A DNA stretch of 64,000 bases from NCBI GenBank assembly GCA_026770575.1, contig MU657183.1, positions 31,285 through 95,284 of the forward strand. The letters run 5' to 3'. Source of the stretch: Pelagophyceae sp. CCMP2097 (Eukaryota > Sar > Pelagophyceae). The translations under genes and the position numbers were made by a program. The notes below the pieces were generated by a model. It saw nothing but the letters and a program-made list of their open reading frames with translations. It was not told the DNA's origin and did not search any database. Positions 1-11,538 of this stretch are shown here, piece after piece (positions within the stretch are counted from its first letter, which is position 1; every line of letters begins with the position of its first letter).

Positions 1-390
1 TGCGGGCCGCCTCCCGAGCTGCTCGTCGTCCCTTGCCGCTTCTTCCGTCCGCCTTGCGCGGCCCGCGTGCGCCTCTCTTGCCGCGGCGGCTCGGCCTCGG
101 CGTCGTCGGGCTGGTCGTCGAAGGGCACCAGCGCCAGGCTCGGCTGCGTCTCGTCGCGCGACCTATAAGTTTCCGTCGTGTGGGCCGTCGTCAGTCGTCG
201 GACATTCTCGAGGGCGCTTTTTCAAAAGGCGCCTCTTTTCGACGCTGCGTCGCGCGGCTCGGGTCGCGCGGTGGATCGAGCCGGTCGCGCTGTCGGCGCA
301 TCGACGTGCTGTTCCAACCTGTGGTGCAAATGACCACGCGCGGACGACGACGTTCGACTCACGACTGCGTGTCTCGCGCCTCGATGGTTG
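1..390 (-). pseudogene. Left-edge fragment of the GNAT-SET-PHD-AP2 family (linker exon plus upstream intron)
   Basis: Positions 1-162 on the minus strand match the basic linker exon found again at 11602-11845, 26.8-27.06 kb, 47690-47908 and 51980-52214. The conserved features are a TAG acceptor just before a Ser-Arg-Asp-Glu start, the string AEPPRQERR, and a GGRKKRQGT basic patch. Positions 163 to about 390 match the intron lying upstream of that exon in the other copies. The fragment runs off the left edge, so the rest of this copy is not visible. Similarity ends near 390. No function can be assigned to the fragment alone. Confidence 0.75.
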
Positions 391-1038
391 AGGGCCGTGT
401 CTGACCCGCGGGCAGGCCCGGCCCGGAGGACGGAGCCGCGCGGACGCTCGTGCGGTGCCGCGCCCAACTCGGTGCCGAGGGCACGTTCGAGGGCGGACTT
501 TCCAACTCGACGAGTCGGAAGGACGTGTTCGGGCTCCGGACTGCCGCCGCGCGACGCGTCTATCGCGCGACGCGTCTATCGCGCGACGCGTCTGTCGCGC
601 GACGACGACGCAGTACCACTCGACTATCCCGGGGCGGGCCGCCGACGTCACAAAGCATGATCTCCCGAGATGGCCGGGTGTGGTGGCCGGACGTGGCAAC
701 ACCAGGGGTGGGCTACGCGTCGACTCAAAGGAGACGCGTGGGGAGCGTCTTCCCAATCTGCATCGTCGGGCAAACCGCAGGAGGGCGGCGGCGGCGCGCG
801 CGCGGCTCGAGGCACCTCGGGTGCTCTCTTTGAGATGCCGGTCCTTCTCGAGGCGTGGTATCCGGGGCCCTCGCCACGGGATGTCGTGCCGTCGGCCCAC
901 GTGTGTCGGCCCACGTTTGACGGCCCGCGCCCGAGCCCATGGTCAGCTCGGAAATCGTTGTCGATTACTCGGAAGGGCCGCCTCGCCGGCGGAACCCTTT
1001 GCGCCCGGGAACCGTCGCGGAGCTCTTGGGATTGGAGC
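391..1038. other. Intergenic stretch, no gene recognised
   Basis: Open frames here are GC-driven and show no domain or exon pattern. The stretch holds one short tandem repeat (549-607) and the 3' flank of the tRNA-binding cofactor gene. Confidence 0.5.
549..607. repeat. 16-bp tandem repeat, about 3.5 units
   Basis: The unit gcgcgacgcgtctatc occurs at 549-564 and 565-580, then once with a single change at 581-596, followed by a partial unit. Confidence 0.9.
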
Positions 1039-2686
1039 TCATGAGATGGAGACGTCGAACAGCGGCGCCGTGCACTGTCCCTTGCCGGGGATGACAAACG
1101 CCGCGCCGGCGCACGTCGCGACGCCCGTGGAATCGGTCTTCAGGAAAGGGAGGACCTTTTCAAGCAGCTTCTTCTTGACGACGTTGGACGCGCTCGCCGG
1201 GGCCGCGTTCACCAGATCCCCAAACGAGACGCGGTCGCCCGGCACCGCGCCCTCGGGCACCTCGACGAACTTGATCGTCTCGTGGTCGGGCGAACACGCG
1301 CAGATCACCATGCCTAAGAGACCGATTGGGCGTTTCCTGCGCGCGACGTTTGCTGCGCGCGACGGACCGGCCGCGGGGCTGGAGTGGCCGGGAGTAATGT
1401 AGTGGCCGCGTCATCCAGGCCGGACCCTCTCGGTCGGGTCCTCTCTCGGCTGCGCCCTCTCGGCCGCGTCCTCTCGGCCGGGCCTCTCGGCTGAGTCCCT
1501 CGACGTCCCCCGCGCTCGCAGTCAACGCGCACCTTCGGACTTGAAGCCCTGCATGGTCCGCGCTTTCAGGTTGGCGAAGACGAGGACCTTGCGGCCGACG
1601 AGGTCCTCTGCGGTGTACTTGGCACGCAACCTGGGCATCGTGCTTCGGGGAGCGAAAGGTCCGTGCGTTCAAAGTGAATGCCCCGAGGGTTTTTGCCAGG
1701 ACGAGGTCGCACCCCGAGGCGATGGTGCGCGGCGTCTCTTCGCCGACGTCGATCTTCTCGCAGAAAAGTTTTTCCGCGTCCGGGTGAGGCCAGCACTCCA
1801 GAATGATACCCACCTACAGCGCCGTCTACGGCGCCGCGTCGTCAAAGGAACTCTGTTAAAGCATGCGTCGGACGCGGCCCCCGCTCCGACGGCTTCCTCG
1901 GACTCGGGCCCCGGTCCGACGGCTCTCAGACGCGGCCCCCGCTCAAAGACGCTCCACTGAGAGACGCCGGTGTCGCACGCGCACGTCCATCGCCACAATC
2001 GCCGCCCGCGCGTCGTCCACCGGCGAGCTCGCGGCGCCCGCGGACCCGACAGCGGCGGCGGGCTTGGCCACGTCGCCACCTTCCTTTGCCTTGGCTTTGG
2101 CTTTGGCAGCCTTTTCAGCCTTCTTGTCCTTCATCTTCGGCGCCACCGCCGTCGTCGCCGGCGCGCGCACGGGGCCGTCGACGTTGCGCGGGGGCGAGAG
2201 CGTCAAAGGGAGCGCGGACGCGCCGAGCTGCGAGTGGACTTGCGCCAGCCAACGATACGTGTGCGCCGTCGGGTTTTCCGCGATAGCCGCCCCCAGCGCA
2301 AAGTACACCGAAACGTCGGCCAGCGTCCTAAGGCATGCGTCGACGTCCACCCAGGGACGGCCGCGCAGCCCCCGTGGCCCCGGATGCGCACATGCGTTCG
2401 GCAACGAGGTACGAGTTGTTTGCAAGCGCGCCGTCGAGCGCGGCGGCGTCGGTGGCGGTGGCGGAAAAAGACATCCACATGGTGATGAGCGCCTAAAGAA
2501 CCTCCGCGTCTCACCAAGTCACTGGTGTGCTGGCGGTGGTCAGGGACCCCCGCAGTGAACCAGCCTCCGTCGACGCACCTTTTCCTGCGGTGTGCCCTCG
2601 TACATTTCCCCGTGCGCCGCGCGCAGCGCCGCGCCGCGCGCCGCCGGCGCCGTCGCCGACCACAGTTCTCGCGCGCAGGCAGGCAT
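1039..2686 (-). CDS. AIMP1: ARC1/AIMP1-like aminoacyl-tRNA synthetase cofactor (GST-C-like plus EMAPII tRNA-binding domain)
   Basis: Six exons (2579-2686, 2392-2492, 1979-2327, 1713-1813, 1533-1630, 1039-1313) join into 1032 nt, exactly 344 codons including the stop. Exons 1-3 give a GST-C-like helical region with the motif MTLADVSVYF restored across an intron. A Lys/Ala-rich linker follows. Exons 3-6 give the OB-fold tRNA-binding domain: MDVRVGIILECWPHPDAEKL, then EETPRTIASG, VFANLKARTMQGFKSEGM and a C-terminal half with PEGAVPGDRVSF. This order is that of yeast Arc1p and animal AIMP1, which bind tRNA and tether synthetases in the cytosol. The ATG at 2686 begins a good first exon and lies 111 bp from the divergent SPF45 start. 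Introns begin GTGCG and end in TTAG, CTAG, GTAG or CCAG. A free EMAPII-type protein is possible, but the GST-C-like N-terminus favours ARC1/AIMP1. Confidence 0.92.
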
Positions 2687-2797
2687 GGCGCGAGAAGTCG
2701 CTCGTCGGAGGCTCAGCGATGCTCCGAGTCGCTAAAGCTCCGCTCCGCGGCGCCGTCGGGACCTCCACTTTCCGCGCTGCCCGCGCCTGGAGCGGCC

Positions 2798-4924
2798 ATG
2801 TCTGCGCGCGAGCAGGACGGCGGCCGCGGCCGCCTCGCTGGCCGCGGCCGCGACGGCCGCGGCGACGGCCGCGGACGCGGGGAGGGCCGCGGCGGCCGCG
2901 AGGGCCAAGGCAGCGCTCGAGGCCAGATGGGCTCCGGCCGCGCCGGCGCCTCGGCGCGCGGCCGCGGCGCACCCATGGTGCCCGCGGCGGCGCTCCTCGG
3001 GAAGCGCGCAGAGGCGCCTGCTGCCGTGGTGGCGCCAACCCCGGTGGCGACCCGCGTCCGGCCGTCTACCGTCTGCCGCATGCTCGCGCGCCCGGCCGAG
3101 AGGGACTCGAGACCCACTCGAGACCCACTCGGAGACGGACGCGCATCGGAGACGGTCCTCGAGGGCCCCTCGACGGACCTTTGCCGTCCCCTCGGCGGCC
3201 CTCGGTCCCGTTGGTGACCTTCTGCGGCCGCGTTGGTGACCTTCTGCGTAGGCGCCCGAGGCCGGCGGGTGGTCCTCGGCGATGGACGTCGAGGTACCTG
3301 GATCTATATTCGTCGGTGAGCAAACGACGTGATCGCAACTCACAGACCCCAAAAGCGACGCCCACAGACCCAGTTCGATTCTGGCCCAGAAAGCGAATAC
3401 GAGGCCCCACGCGGGCCCTTCGCGACGCTCCTCCGCAGGCCACGGCACGGATGCGTCTGCGCGACTGGCGGCGCTCCTGCCGGAGGGATTCGTGTCCCAC
3501 GCCGGCGCAACCACCGCGCCCTCAGTCGTAGAAGCACCGGTCGAAGACCCCTACGACCCGACGGCCCCAAACGACTACGCAGAGGTGCGCCGCGGCCTCA
3601 CACTGGATTTTCCTTCTGCCACAACACTCGCTTGCTCTGCCACTGGACGCGCGGCTTCTTGCTTTCCCTGCAAGGTCAAAAAGCAAGGTTAACAAGGATT
3701 ATACTAGGTCCAAAAAGAGCGGGACGTCAAGCGTTCGCTGGAGCGGCGCGAGCGCCAGCGGCAGACGCACCTCGAGCGGTGGGTCTTCACGCACTTAATT
3801 GGAAAAAGACACGCAGCGCCCCCGGACGCCGGAAGAGCCGCACTTTTCGAAAAGAGTCTTCGACGCGTCGGCCTAGGCTCGAGTCGGACCAGGAGCGCCT
3901 GGCTTCCGAGCGGCAGGAGGCGTTGAAGGCGTACGACTTGGCGCAAGTTGCGGGTGAGTCCACGTCTCCGTTTGAGGGCCTCTCCGGCGCCGCGCTTTCC
4001 CCCTCCTCGACGCTCGCCTAGGCGGCCGCGGCGGCGTCTCGAACCTGCCGGCGTGGATGAAGTCTGAGAAGCAGTACGTTTGAACCTATTTCGAAGACGC
4101 TCTTCCCTGGCCGGGCCTCGTCCACAAATGCCTTTGGTGAAACCGCGTGCTGAAAAGCACCTCCTCCCAACGCCCCGCGGCGCAGGCTGGAGCGCGAGAG
4201 CGCCCTGGGCGGCGGCGACGAACCCGCGCGGCCGCCGGCGCCCGCCGCGCCGGCCGTCGCGCCGGCTGTGGCGGCCGCACCGGACGCCGCGCGCGCTCCC
4301 ACAAAGAGGCCCGTTTCGAAAAGGCCCACGCGCGTCCTCCTCCTCAAGAACATGGTCGCGCCGGGCGACGTCGACGCCGAGCGAGCGACAGCGTCGGAAT
4401 GGCCTTCTGGGATAACTGTATCCTGGCACCTTTTTCACGGCGTGCAGTCGCCGGCGCCTCCCCGACGCTCCTTTCACAGGTTAACAGCGGAAACCAGCGC
4501 CGAGTGCTCCAAGTACGGCGCCGTCGACGGCTGCCGCGTCCTCGAGCTGGCGGGGGCGCCGGAGATCGAGGCTGTCCGCTTATATATAAAATTCGCGAGG
4601 ACGCCGCGTCCGACGATTCGAGGCAACAACAAAAGAATTGGTGCAAAAGAATTGGTGAGAGAGTCTGGCAGAGTGCGAGGCCGCAGTCGCGGCATCGGCG
4701 CCTCGCGTCATTTCCCGGCGCGAGAGGCTGCCGGGGCGCCGCGCCCTCGCGTCCGAGGACGTCTGAGACGGACGTCTCTTTAGGCCAGCCGCAACGACAG
4801 CGTCAAGGCCTTTTTGGACTTGGAGGGCCGCTTCTTCGCGGGGCGCAAGATTTCGTGCGAGTTCTTCGACGAGGCGCGGTACGACGCCAGCGACCTCTCG
4901 CCAATCAAAACAGAAGCCGAGTAG
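2798..4924 (+). CDS. RBM17: Splicing factor SPF45 / RBM17 / DRT111 homologue
   Basis: The likely ATG at 2798 opens a Gly/Arg-rich first exon with RGG-like repeats. Later exons lie at 3439-3584, 3708-3778, 3877-3953, 4022-4073, 4186-4380, 4480-4594 and 4784-4924. The third encodes DPYDPTAPNDYAE, the acidic DPxxPNDY signature of SPF45. The last three build the C-terminal U2AF-homology RRM: PTRVLLLKNMVAPGDVDAE, then AECSKYGAVDGCRV, then DLEGRFFAGRKISCEFFDEA. SPF45 acts in the nucleus in 3' splice-site choice by binding ULM-containing splicing factors. Joins after exons 7 and 8 restore the RRM perfectly only if the donors are GC (gcgag at 4381 and 4595). No G-patch, normally just before the RRM, is visible. 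The splice between exons 1 and 2 (about 3043 and 3252) is not settled. Confidence 0.9.
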
Positions 4925-5770
4925 TGCCCTCGCGAGTGATTCTCTAAAAAACAGAGTAGTGCACTCGTTCGTCCCCAGACCCAAGTTACGACTGCAACCC
5001 TTCGACCCCGGCGCCTCGGCCCCCCACCCGAGCCCTCGAGCGGCGCGGCACCGCCGGTTTCGCCCACGCGAGACTGGGCCGTTTCGATCCATCGAACACC
5101 GAACACCTCTGAACACTCACCAGACTCCCTTCCTCCCAGCCCTTAACAGCCCCGGGCGGCCGACGCAAGGTTGCTGGAGACTACACGCACCACGATGCAG
5201 GCCCTCCGCTCGAGGCTGCGGCAGACTGACCACCGCGAATCTTATCAGAAGCGACGTGTGGGACGCCGGCATCGGAAATGGATCGAGGTGCTCAGAGCGC
5301 GAAATTGCGAGGATGGCGCGCAGTCGGGGTTCGTGCGTCGCGAGGTGGGCGTGGGGCTTGATGAAAGGGCGGGCGGCGGGGCTCGTCGGCGGCAGCTGGC
5401 AAAGTCGCGCGGCCGCGCTCGAATTGGGGATTCGGAAGCTCTGCGAGCGCTGTTATGGACATGGTCGGGGCGGCGGCGGCTCGGTGCGGGCACGCGCCGC
5501 CGCTCACGTGGTGCGCGGGTGCTCTCTGGGACTCGTTTGTGTTCGGGGGTTCGTTCGGGGGTTGTTGGGAGGCTCGTCGGTCGGTGTGCTCGTGCCTTGG
5601 AGGGCTGGCGGGCGTCGACCGGGATGGAAGGGTGGGGGACAGGTTCGTCGTAGGAGCCGGCACAGTCGACAATGGATCCCGGATTTTGCTCTGGTTTCAG
5701 AACTCGAGATGGAACTCGAATGACCGGGTGGTCGGAATATGCGTCGTCTTGGACTGGTCCTCCTCCTCCT
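4925..5770. other. 3' flank of family copy 1
   Basis: From about 5250 to 5770 the sequence matches the 3' flank of copy 2 (about 21.1-21.59 kb) and of copy 3 (57.4-57.7 kb, opposite orientation), including a shared gccggcacagtcgacaatgg. The duplicated unit therefore extends beyond its stop codon. No gene is recognised. The first 300 bp after the SPF45 stop show nothing notable. Confidence 0.6.
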
Positions 5771-7381
5771 TCAGGCGTGGGTGTGGTACCACCAGATCCA
5801 CTGGGCCTACATCGTTCGATGATTCGACACTTTGACACTTTGACGCGTCGCAAAAGGATTCACGTAAAGACGCCGCGATTGAATGTACGTCGTCGCGCGC
5901 AGCTGCGTCCGGCTTGACAAACCTGTGAGGTTAATTTCAGGCAGGTACTTCAGGCAGGCGCATTCTATGAAGAGACGACGATCTCAGCTCGGCTCGACCA
6001 ACCCCTCCGTCGAAAGATTCCAGCGAAAGACGGTCGACGCCGCAGCGTGCTCGACGCCGCAGCGTGCCCACGCGCGGCGAGCCAGCGGTTCCAGCGCCGG
6101 ATCGCGCGGAGCTCGCCGAGCAGCATCGGGCCCGGCACCAGCTCATCGGCGCCGGCCGCGGCCTCGGAGAGCGGCGCCGACCGCTCGATCTTCACGAACT
6201 TCCCCTTGGGCCGCCACGGCTTCTTCCGGCCGCTCTGCTTGCGCAGGTAGTCGATGGCGACGAAAAACTCGTCGTCGAAGCGCTTCTCGGGCAGCGTATC
6301 CTTGAGCGACTTGCCTACGGACGTCGTCAGGCGTGGTTGACTTTTCCGAGTCCACGTCACGTGTCGAGCCTCGAAGAGACTCGTTTGATGATGCTGCCGG
6401 CCACGGAGCGCCTCGACGCCTATCGAGGTCGGGCTCAGACGAATCGAAAAGTCGGACTGTCCACGACAACGTTTTGCGAGACACCGGATGCGGACCGGCG
6501 ACGTAGAGCGGCAGCAGCGCCTTCTTGGTCGCGGCGCGCTTCTCGTTCATCTTGTCAAAGGCTTCGACGACTTTGATCGTGACCGCGCTATAGAAGAATA
6601 ATTATAAGTTTGAGTGCCGTTCAAACGATGGTGGTCTCATCGCTTGCCGGCGCCGTGGAACTTGAACGCGGCCAGCAACGGGCAAATGTTGAAGAAGCGC
6701 TTCGTCTTCGTGTCCTTGCCGATGAGCATCGTCGCGCAGTTGTACATCGCGGCGGCCTGCGTCGGCGAGGATCGAGCGTCGAGTGGGCGTCGTGAGATTT
6801 GCTTGAAGAAGTGGGCTCTCGAACATTGTGGCTCGACACGACGACAAGAGAAGAGCTTCCGGGACGCCGCGCGCGTGCCTCGACTTCCGTCTCGCACCGG
6901 CCGAGGTTGAACAGGTTGCCGAACTGTTGTCCCCCGCCCGGGATGGTCAGTCGTGCTTGGAACCCATCTTCAATGTGGTAGGTGCCGAAGAAGCGGTCCT
7001 GCGCAAAAGCACAAGAATCGCAGATGATGGGAGATGTACACGACGTCGGGAGAAGAAGGAAACGACAGACCGGGTCCAAAGAACGCACCATGTCCGTCGC
7101 CTCGGCGAACACGTGCTCGAGCGAGTAGAGGCACTCGAGCGGGTCGCGCGGGAAGTTGTAGACGTAGTTCGGCTCGAGGCCCTTCGCGATGCGGTGCTCG
7201 GCGTGCAGCCGCTCCCGCTCCTCGCGGTGCAGCGCCGTCGCCAGCGCGTCCGTGCCGAGGAATCCATCCCTACACCCGACCGACCCGCGGCCATGTCGGT
7301 TCTTGGAAACCCAGCGCTAGTCTGCCGGCGCGGTGCGCTTCTTGGAGAGGTGGCCGTCCTTGTCGTGGAACGTGAATCGGA

Positions 7382-8013
7382 AAATGTTGCTTGCTTAAAA
7401 TCCACCCTGGGTGGGGCTGGCCCAATAGGGTATGCCCGCCGAATCGATGACAAAGACAGGCTACTAGGCCAAAAGGCTGTGGATGCCCATGCCTGTGGCG
7501 GTGGTTTGTGCGCATTGCGCTTGACCGCCTCGTGCAAGGAAGGGGGCTAAACACTTTGGCTCTTTGGTCGGTTTTGTCGGGGAAGCCTTGTGGGGGGCGA
7601 GTGGCGTCGGCGGCTTTATCATGGCCCTGACGGAGAAGTAGATATACCGTGTTCGGCCCAGCATGGCTGGGTCCTTTTCTCCGTTCAGTGCTTTTTTGCC
7701 TCCGCCGGGCTAAGGTAGATAGTCTGCAAGACTTACAAATAAAGGGGTGTGAGAAGAAGTAAAAGAAAACGTGTCCAGGAAGAGCATGTCACCGAGAGTC
7801 CCGCTCCACGCGCTATCTCAGCACATTCAGTAGTCGGTGTAGCGTACCATGGGCACAAGCGGGTCGAAGCGCTGTTGTTGCTGCAACAGAAGGCATGTCC
7901 AGCGTGAACACGGAACGCGTCAAAGATGGGCTTGGCCAGGAAGAGTATGTCGGTGAAAGCGTCAGCAGCTGCGCGTCGAGGCCAAACGCCGGGTCCACCG
8001 CGCCGTCAAAATG
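7382..8013. mobile_element. Insertion of about 630 bp in copy 1, absent from copies 2 and 3
   Basis: Left of about 7380 and right of about 8015 copy 1 matches copies 2 and 3, which are continuous there. The inserted part is lower in GC. It includes a 24-bp near-duplicate beginning ccaggaagag at about 7777 and 7937. No terminal repeats or protein family were recognised. It may be an insertion, or a segment lost from the other two copies. Confidence 0.5.
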
Positions 8014-9527
8014 TTGGCCTGTTTCTTCATGACTTGCACCTCGAGGCCGTAGAAGCCGAAGAACTCTTTCTGCAGCGCGGCGGGGTACGGCGACGCCGCG
8101 CTCGTCTTGGCGAAGTGAAGGTGCTTGAAGAGGCCGTAGCAGAAGCCTAGGATGGGACGCATGAGTCGAAACTTCAACGTCGCGTATGTGAATGCCGACT
8201 CCTCCCAAAACGACGAACCACCACCCCCCCCCCCCAAAGAGAAGACATCATCTCTCGACGTACGTCCCTTCTCGGCCTTCCAATAGTTTGGGCAGAGGTT
8301 GAATCGACGACGTCGTCTTCGGACGCGCCGCGCTGGCGAACTTCTCCAGGTCGTTGATGGACAGGCCGCCGAGCGTGTGCGCGATGATCGGGAACTTCTC
8401 CATCGCCTTGAGCAAGGCGGGGAGCCGGCGCCTATTTTGTTCTCGTCTTTGCCGTGACCCTCGGACAACGTTTGGAAAAGGCATCTCCTCGACGCAACCA
8501 ACGAAAGACACGACTGAGAAGATGGTCGATGGTGGACTCTGGCGCGGGATACAGCGCGGCGTGCGCCCAGACGCAGTCGGGCGTGAAGTCCTCCGAGGGG
8601 CACGCAGGCGCCTCCGTGCCCGCGGAAATGCGCGACGGCACCGGCACGAGCGGCTTGAACCTGGCGGTGCACGCGGTTGCATCAAGAGGGAGGAGCAATC
8701 AAGTAGAGTTCGAAACATGATTGCTTTGGAACCGAAGCGGGGCGAACGTGGGGATCTCCGGCCAGACGCTCCGTCGGCGCGTGAAGCGCGACGCGACGGG
8801 CAGGCCCTCGCGGAAGTTGACCACGTCCTCCGCCTCGAGCCGCTCGAACTGGCTCACGAGGTCCTCCGTCGCCACGCTCGTCACGCCTATAGAAAAAATG
8901 AGGTTCACTTAAAAGGGACGACGGATGTCTCAATATTGTCTTCACTCAATCTCGCCACTCGACCCGCGCGCAAGGGCACTGGTGAACGTGCGCTTCGCGA
9001 TCATCCGCGGCCACTTGGCGCGAAGGTGCTTGCCCAGCTCGGCGTGGGTGACCTTGATCGCCTTGAGGCGCCGTCGCAGCTCTCTCTTGGTCCTCTTGCT
9101 CGCGCAGAGCCGGCCGAGCTTGGGCTTGAGCTGCTGCAGCTTGATCATGAGCTACGGATGATTTGCTTGATGATAATGCCAGGCAAAGGGGTCTCTCGAT
9201 GACGCTGCGTTCAAAGGTTACCTTGGCCCGGCGCCGTGACCACTTGTCAGCGCAGAAGATCTGGTACGCGCGCTGAGCAGTATCTGGGAGCTTGATCCTG
9301 GTGACCTTGCCCGTCGAAGAAGTCACTCTGGGCCCATTTCTGTTCTTTCCTCGCTGCGCTGGCACCTACACAGGCATCGGCGTTAAAGACGTGCACAATT
9401 CAAACGTCGACAGAAAAAAAAGTCGTTCGCACCACGTTCGCCTTGCGCCAGGCCGCGTGCCGCATCGCCGCCTGTGACTCGGAGATCCACAAACGACGAA
9501 ACAAAAGATCAAAAGAAGAAAACGCAC

Positions 9528-11538
9528 GGAGAGGCGCGGCTGCCTGTCGTCATCGGAGCCGTCGGAGCCGTCGGGGTCGACGGCGCGCTCGCCGAGCCAG
9601 TCGACGATGCGGCCGCGCTGCCCGTCCTCGGCCTGCTCGGCCTCGAGCGAGCGCAGGAAGTGCCGCCGGCGAATGTCGGCGAACGGGTTCTCCGACGATG
9701 CCGCCGTCCGCTCCTGGATGCCCTCGTGCAGCGCGATGCGCCGCGCGAGCTGGTCGTCGTCCAGCTGGCCCTCGTAGCCGAGCTTGCGCAGGTGCTCGCG
9801 GTGGCCGTCGAGGCACTTAGTGCGGCGCTCCAGGCCGAGGAGCACAGCGAAGTGGACCTTGGAGCCGCACTCGGCGCTGCACTCGCGGCAGTAGAGAACG
9901 CGGCCGGCCGGGAGGCCGCCGGGGAAGCCGGCGCAGTACGAGTGGCAGTACTTGTCGCAGGACCGGTCCTTCTTCTTGTCCGCATTGCAGCGGAAGAGCA
10001 GCGCCTGCTCGCACGAGTCGTGGCAGACCTCGCAGCGCGGCCGCACTTCAATGGGCTGCGCCTCGACGGGCCGCGCCTTGAGAACCCACTGAACGTGCTC
10101 AAACTCGAGCCGCCGCATGCGGTCGTCGCTCCACCGGTTCCGGTTCTTCTTGTCACGCTCTGCGGCCGACGCCAAAAAGCTCCTCCTCCAACTCCGCGTC
10201 CTTCGACGCCTCGCGTGTCGAATCGTCTGCAGCGTTCGGATGAGCCCGGCGCTCGGCCTCGGCGGCCATGGCGCGCTCGGCGACGGCCTTGGCGACGCGG
10301 GCGTCCATTCAGGCCTCGTAGCGCGGCGCGCGGAGCATGTCGCGGTACAGCTCGAGCCAGCGCTTCGCGCCCGACGTGCCCTCGTCGATGCGCCGCTTCA
10401 TGACCTCGTCCATACGCAGCGACAGCGGCGGCTTTAAAGGCGGCTCGACGAACGCCTCGCTCGAGTACAGGTTCCAGAACGGCCGCAGCATCTCCTTGAA
10501 GTAGTCTGCGTCGGGATCGTAGACGTCGCCCTCCTTGGGCAGCGACACGCCCGCGTACCGCAGCCGCGCCGCCATGACTGGGTCGACGCGCCGCCGCGTC
10601 TCGGACAGCAGCCGGTACAGGTCCGGCTGCAGCGCCTTGTTCAGGTCGACGCGCACGTGGTGCGGCAGCGCCCACGTCGAGTCGTGCGTGCCAATGTCGC
10701 AGTAGTAGATCTGGTAGTACCGGCCACTGTAGCACTCGACGAGGTCCCACTTCTTCAAAATGCCCGCGCGCTTCTTCTGGGCCTCGGTCACCGGCCGGAT
10801 GATGTGGTTCTCGCGCTCCTCCGATTGCAGCGCGAGCGTCGGGTTCGCGTGCCGCCAGACCTCGTGCTCCTCCTGGTAGAACGGCCAGTTCGGCAGCCCG
10901 CACGCGTGCAGCTTCGTCGCGCGCACGAGCGCCAGGTCCTCAAACTTGAGCAGCGCGTTTGACTTTCACCACTCCGGGTCCGCCTCTTCTTGCCACCGCA
11001 GCGCCTCCTTGGCCAGGTCCTTGAGGATGCGGCTCCGCTTGCAGTCCCGGATGAACGCCTCGAGGTTCAGGTCGCCCGGCAGCACCAGCGCCACGCGCCG
11101 GTTGAGCCGCGGCGCCTCGACCGCCCGAAGCCGCGACGACGGCTGCGCGGTGGCCGTACGCGGAGAGCTGCTTGTCGCCGTGGCCGGCAGAGGCCCTCGA
11201 GGAGCTTTGGCGGCGTCGAGCATCGCCGCGTACTTGGCCACGAGGTGCGCCGGTCTCAGGGCCTCGAGGGCGCGCTGGAGCTCGGCGACCATCGCAAAGT
11301 GCGGCTGCGCGCGGCAGACAAACCACTCGTGGTCCTGCACCGTCTCGCGCGCGAAGCCGAGCGCCGCGAGGACGCGCTGCGCCGCCGGGACGTCGAGGTG
11401 CGCCTTGACGTTCGGGTTCGACAGCTTGAGCCAGCGGTACGTCTGCTCCTCCGGGTACGCGTAGACGCACTTGAGGACCATGATCAGCGCCTCGCGCGAC
11501 TGCGACGAGAGCCAGCGCAGGCCAAGCGTCGTCGAGAC
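9528..11538 (-). pseudogene. Copy 1 core exon with PHD-like zinc cluster
   Basis: This exon corresponds to 52278-54296 in copy 3, which is 8 nt longer. The acceptor CTAT/ATAG and the donor gtgcgtttt are conserved among the three copies. The product would have a helical N-terminal part, a WDLVECYSGRYYQ motif, and then the Cys/His cluster near 9.9-10.05 kb. Two TGA codons at conserved Trp positions and one frameshift break it. Confidence 0.75.

Noticed and set aside
9509..10903. 464-residue minus-strand open frame with Arg/Ala-rich text
   Set aside because: It is a shifted-frame shadow of the copy 1 core exon. The real frame aligns with copies 2 and 3 and holds the Cys/His cluster.
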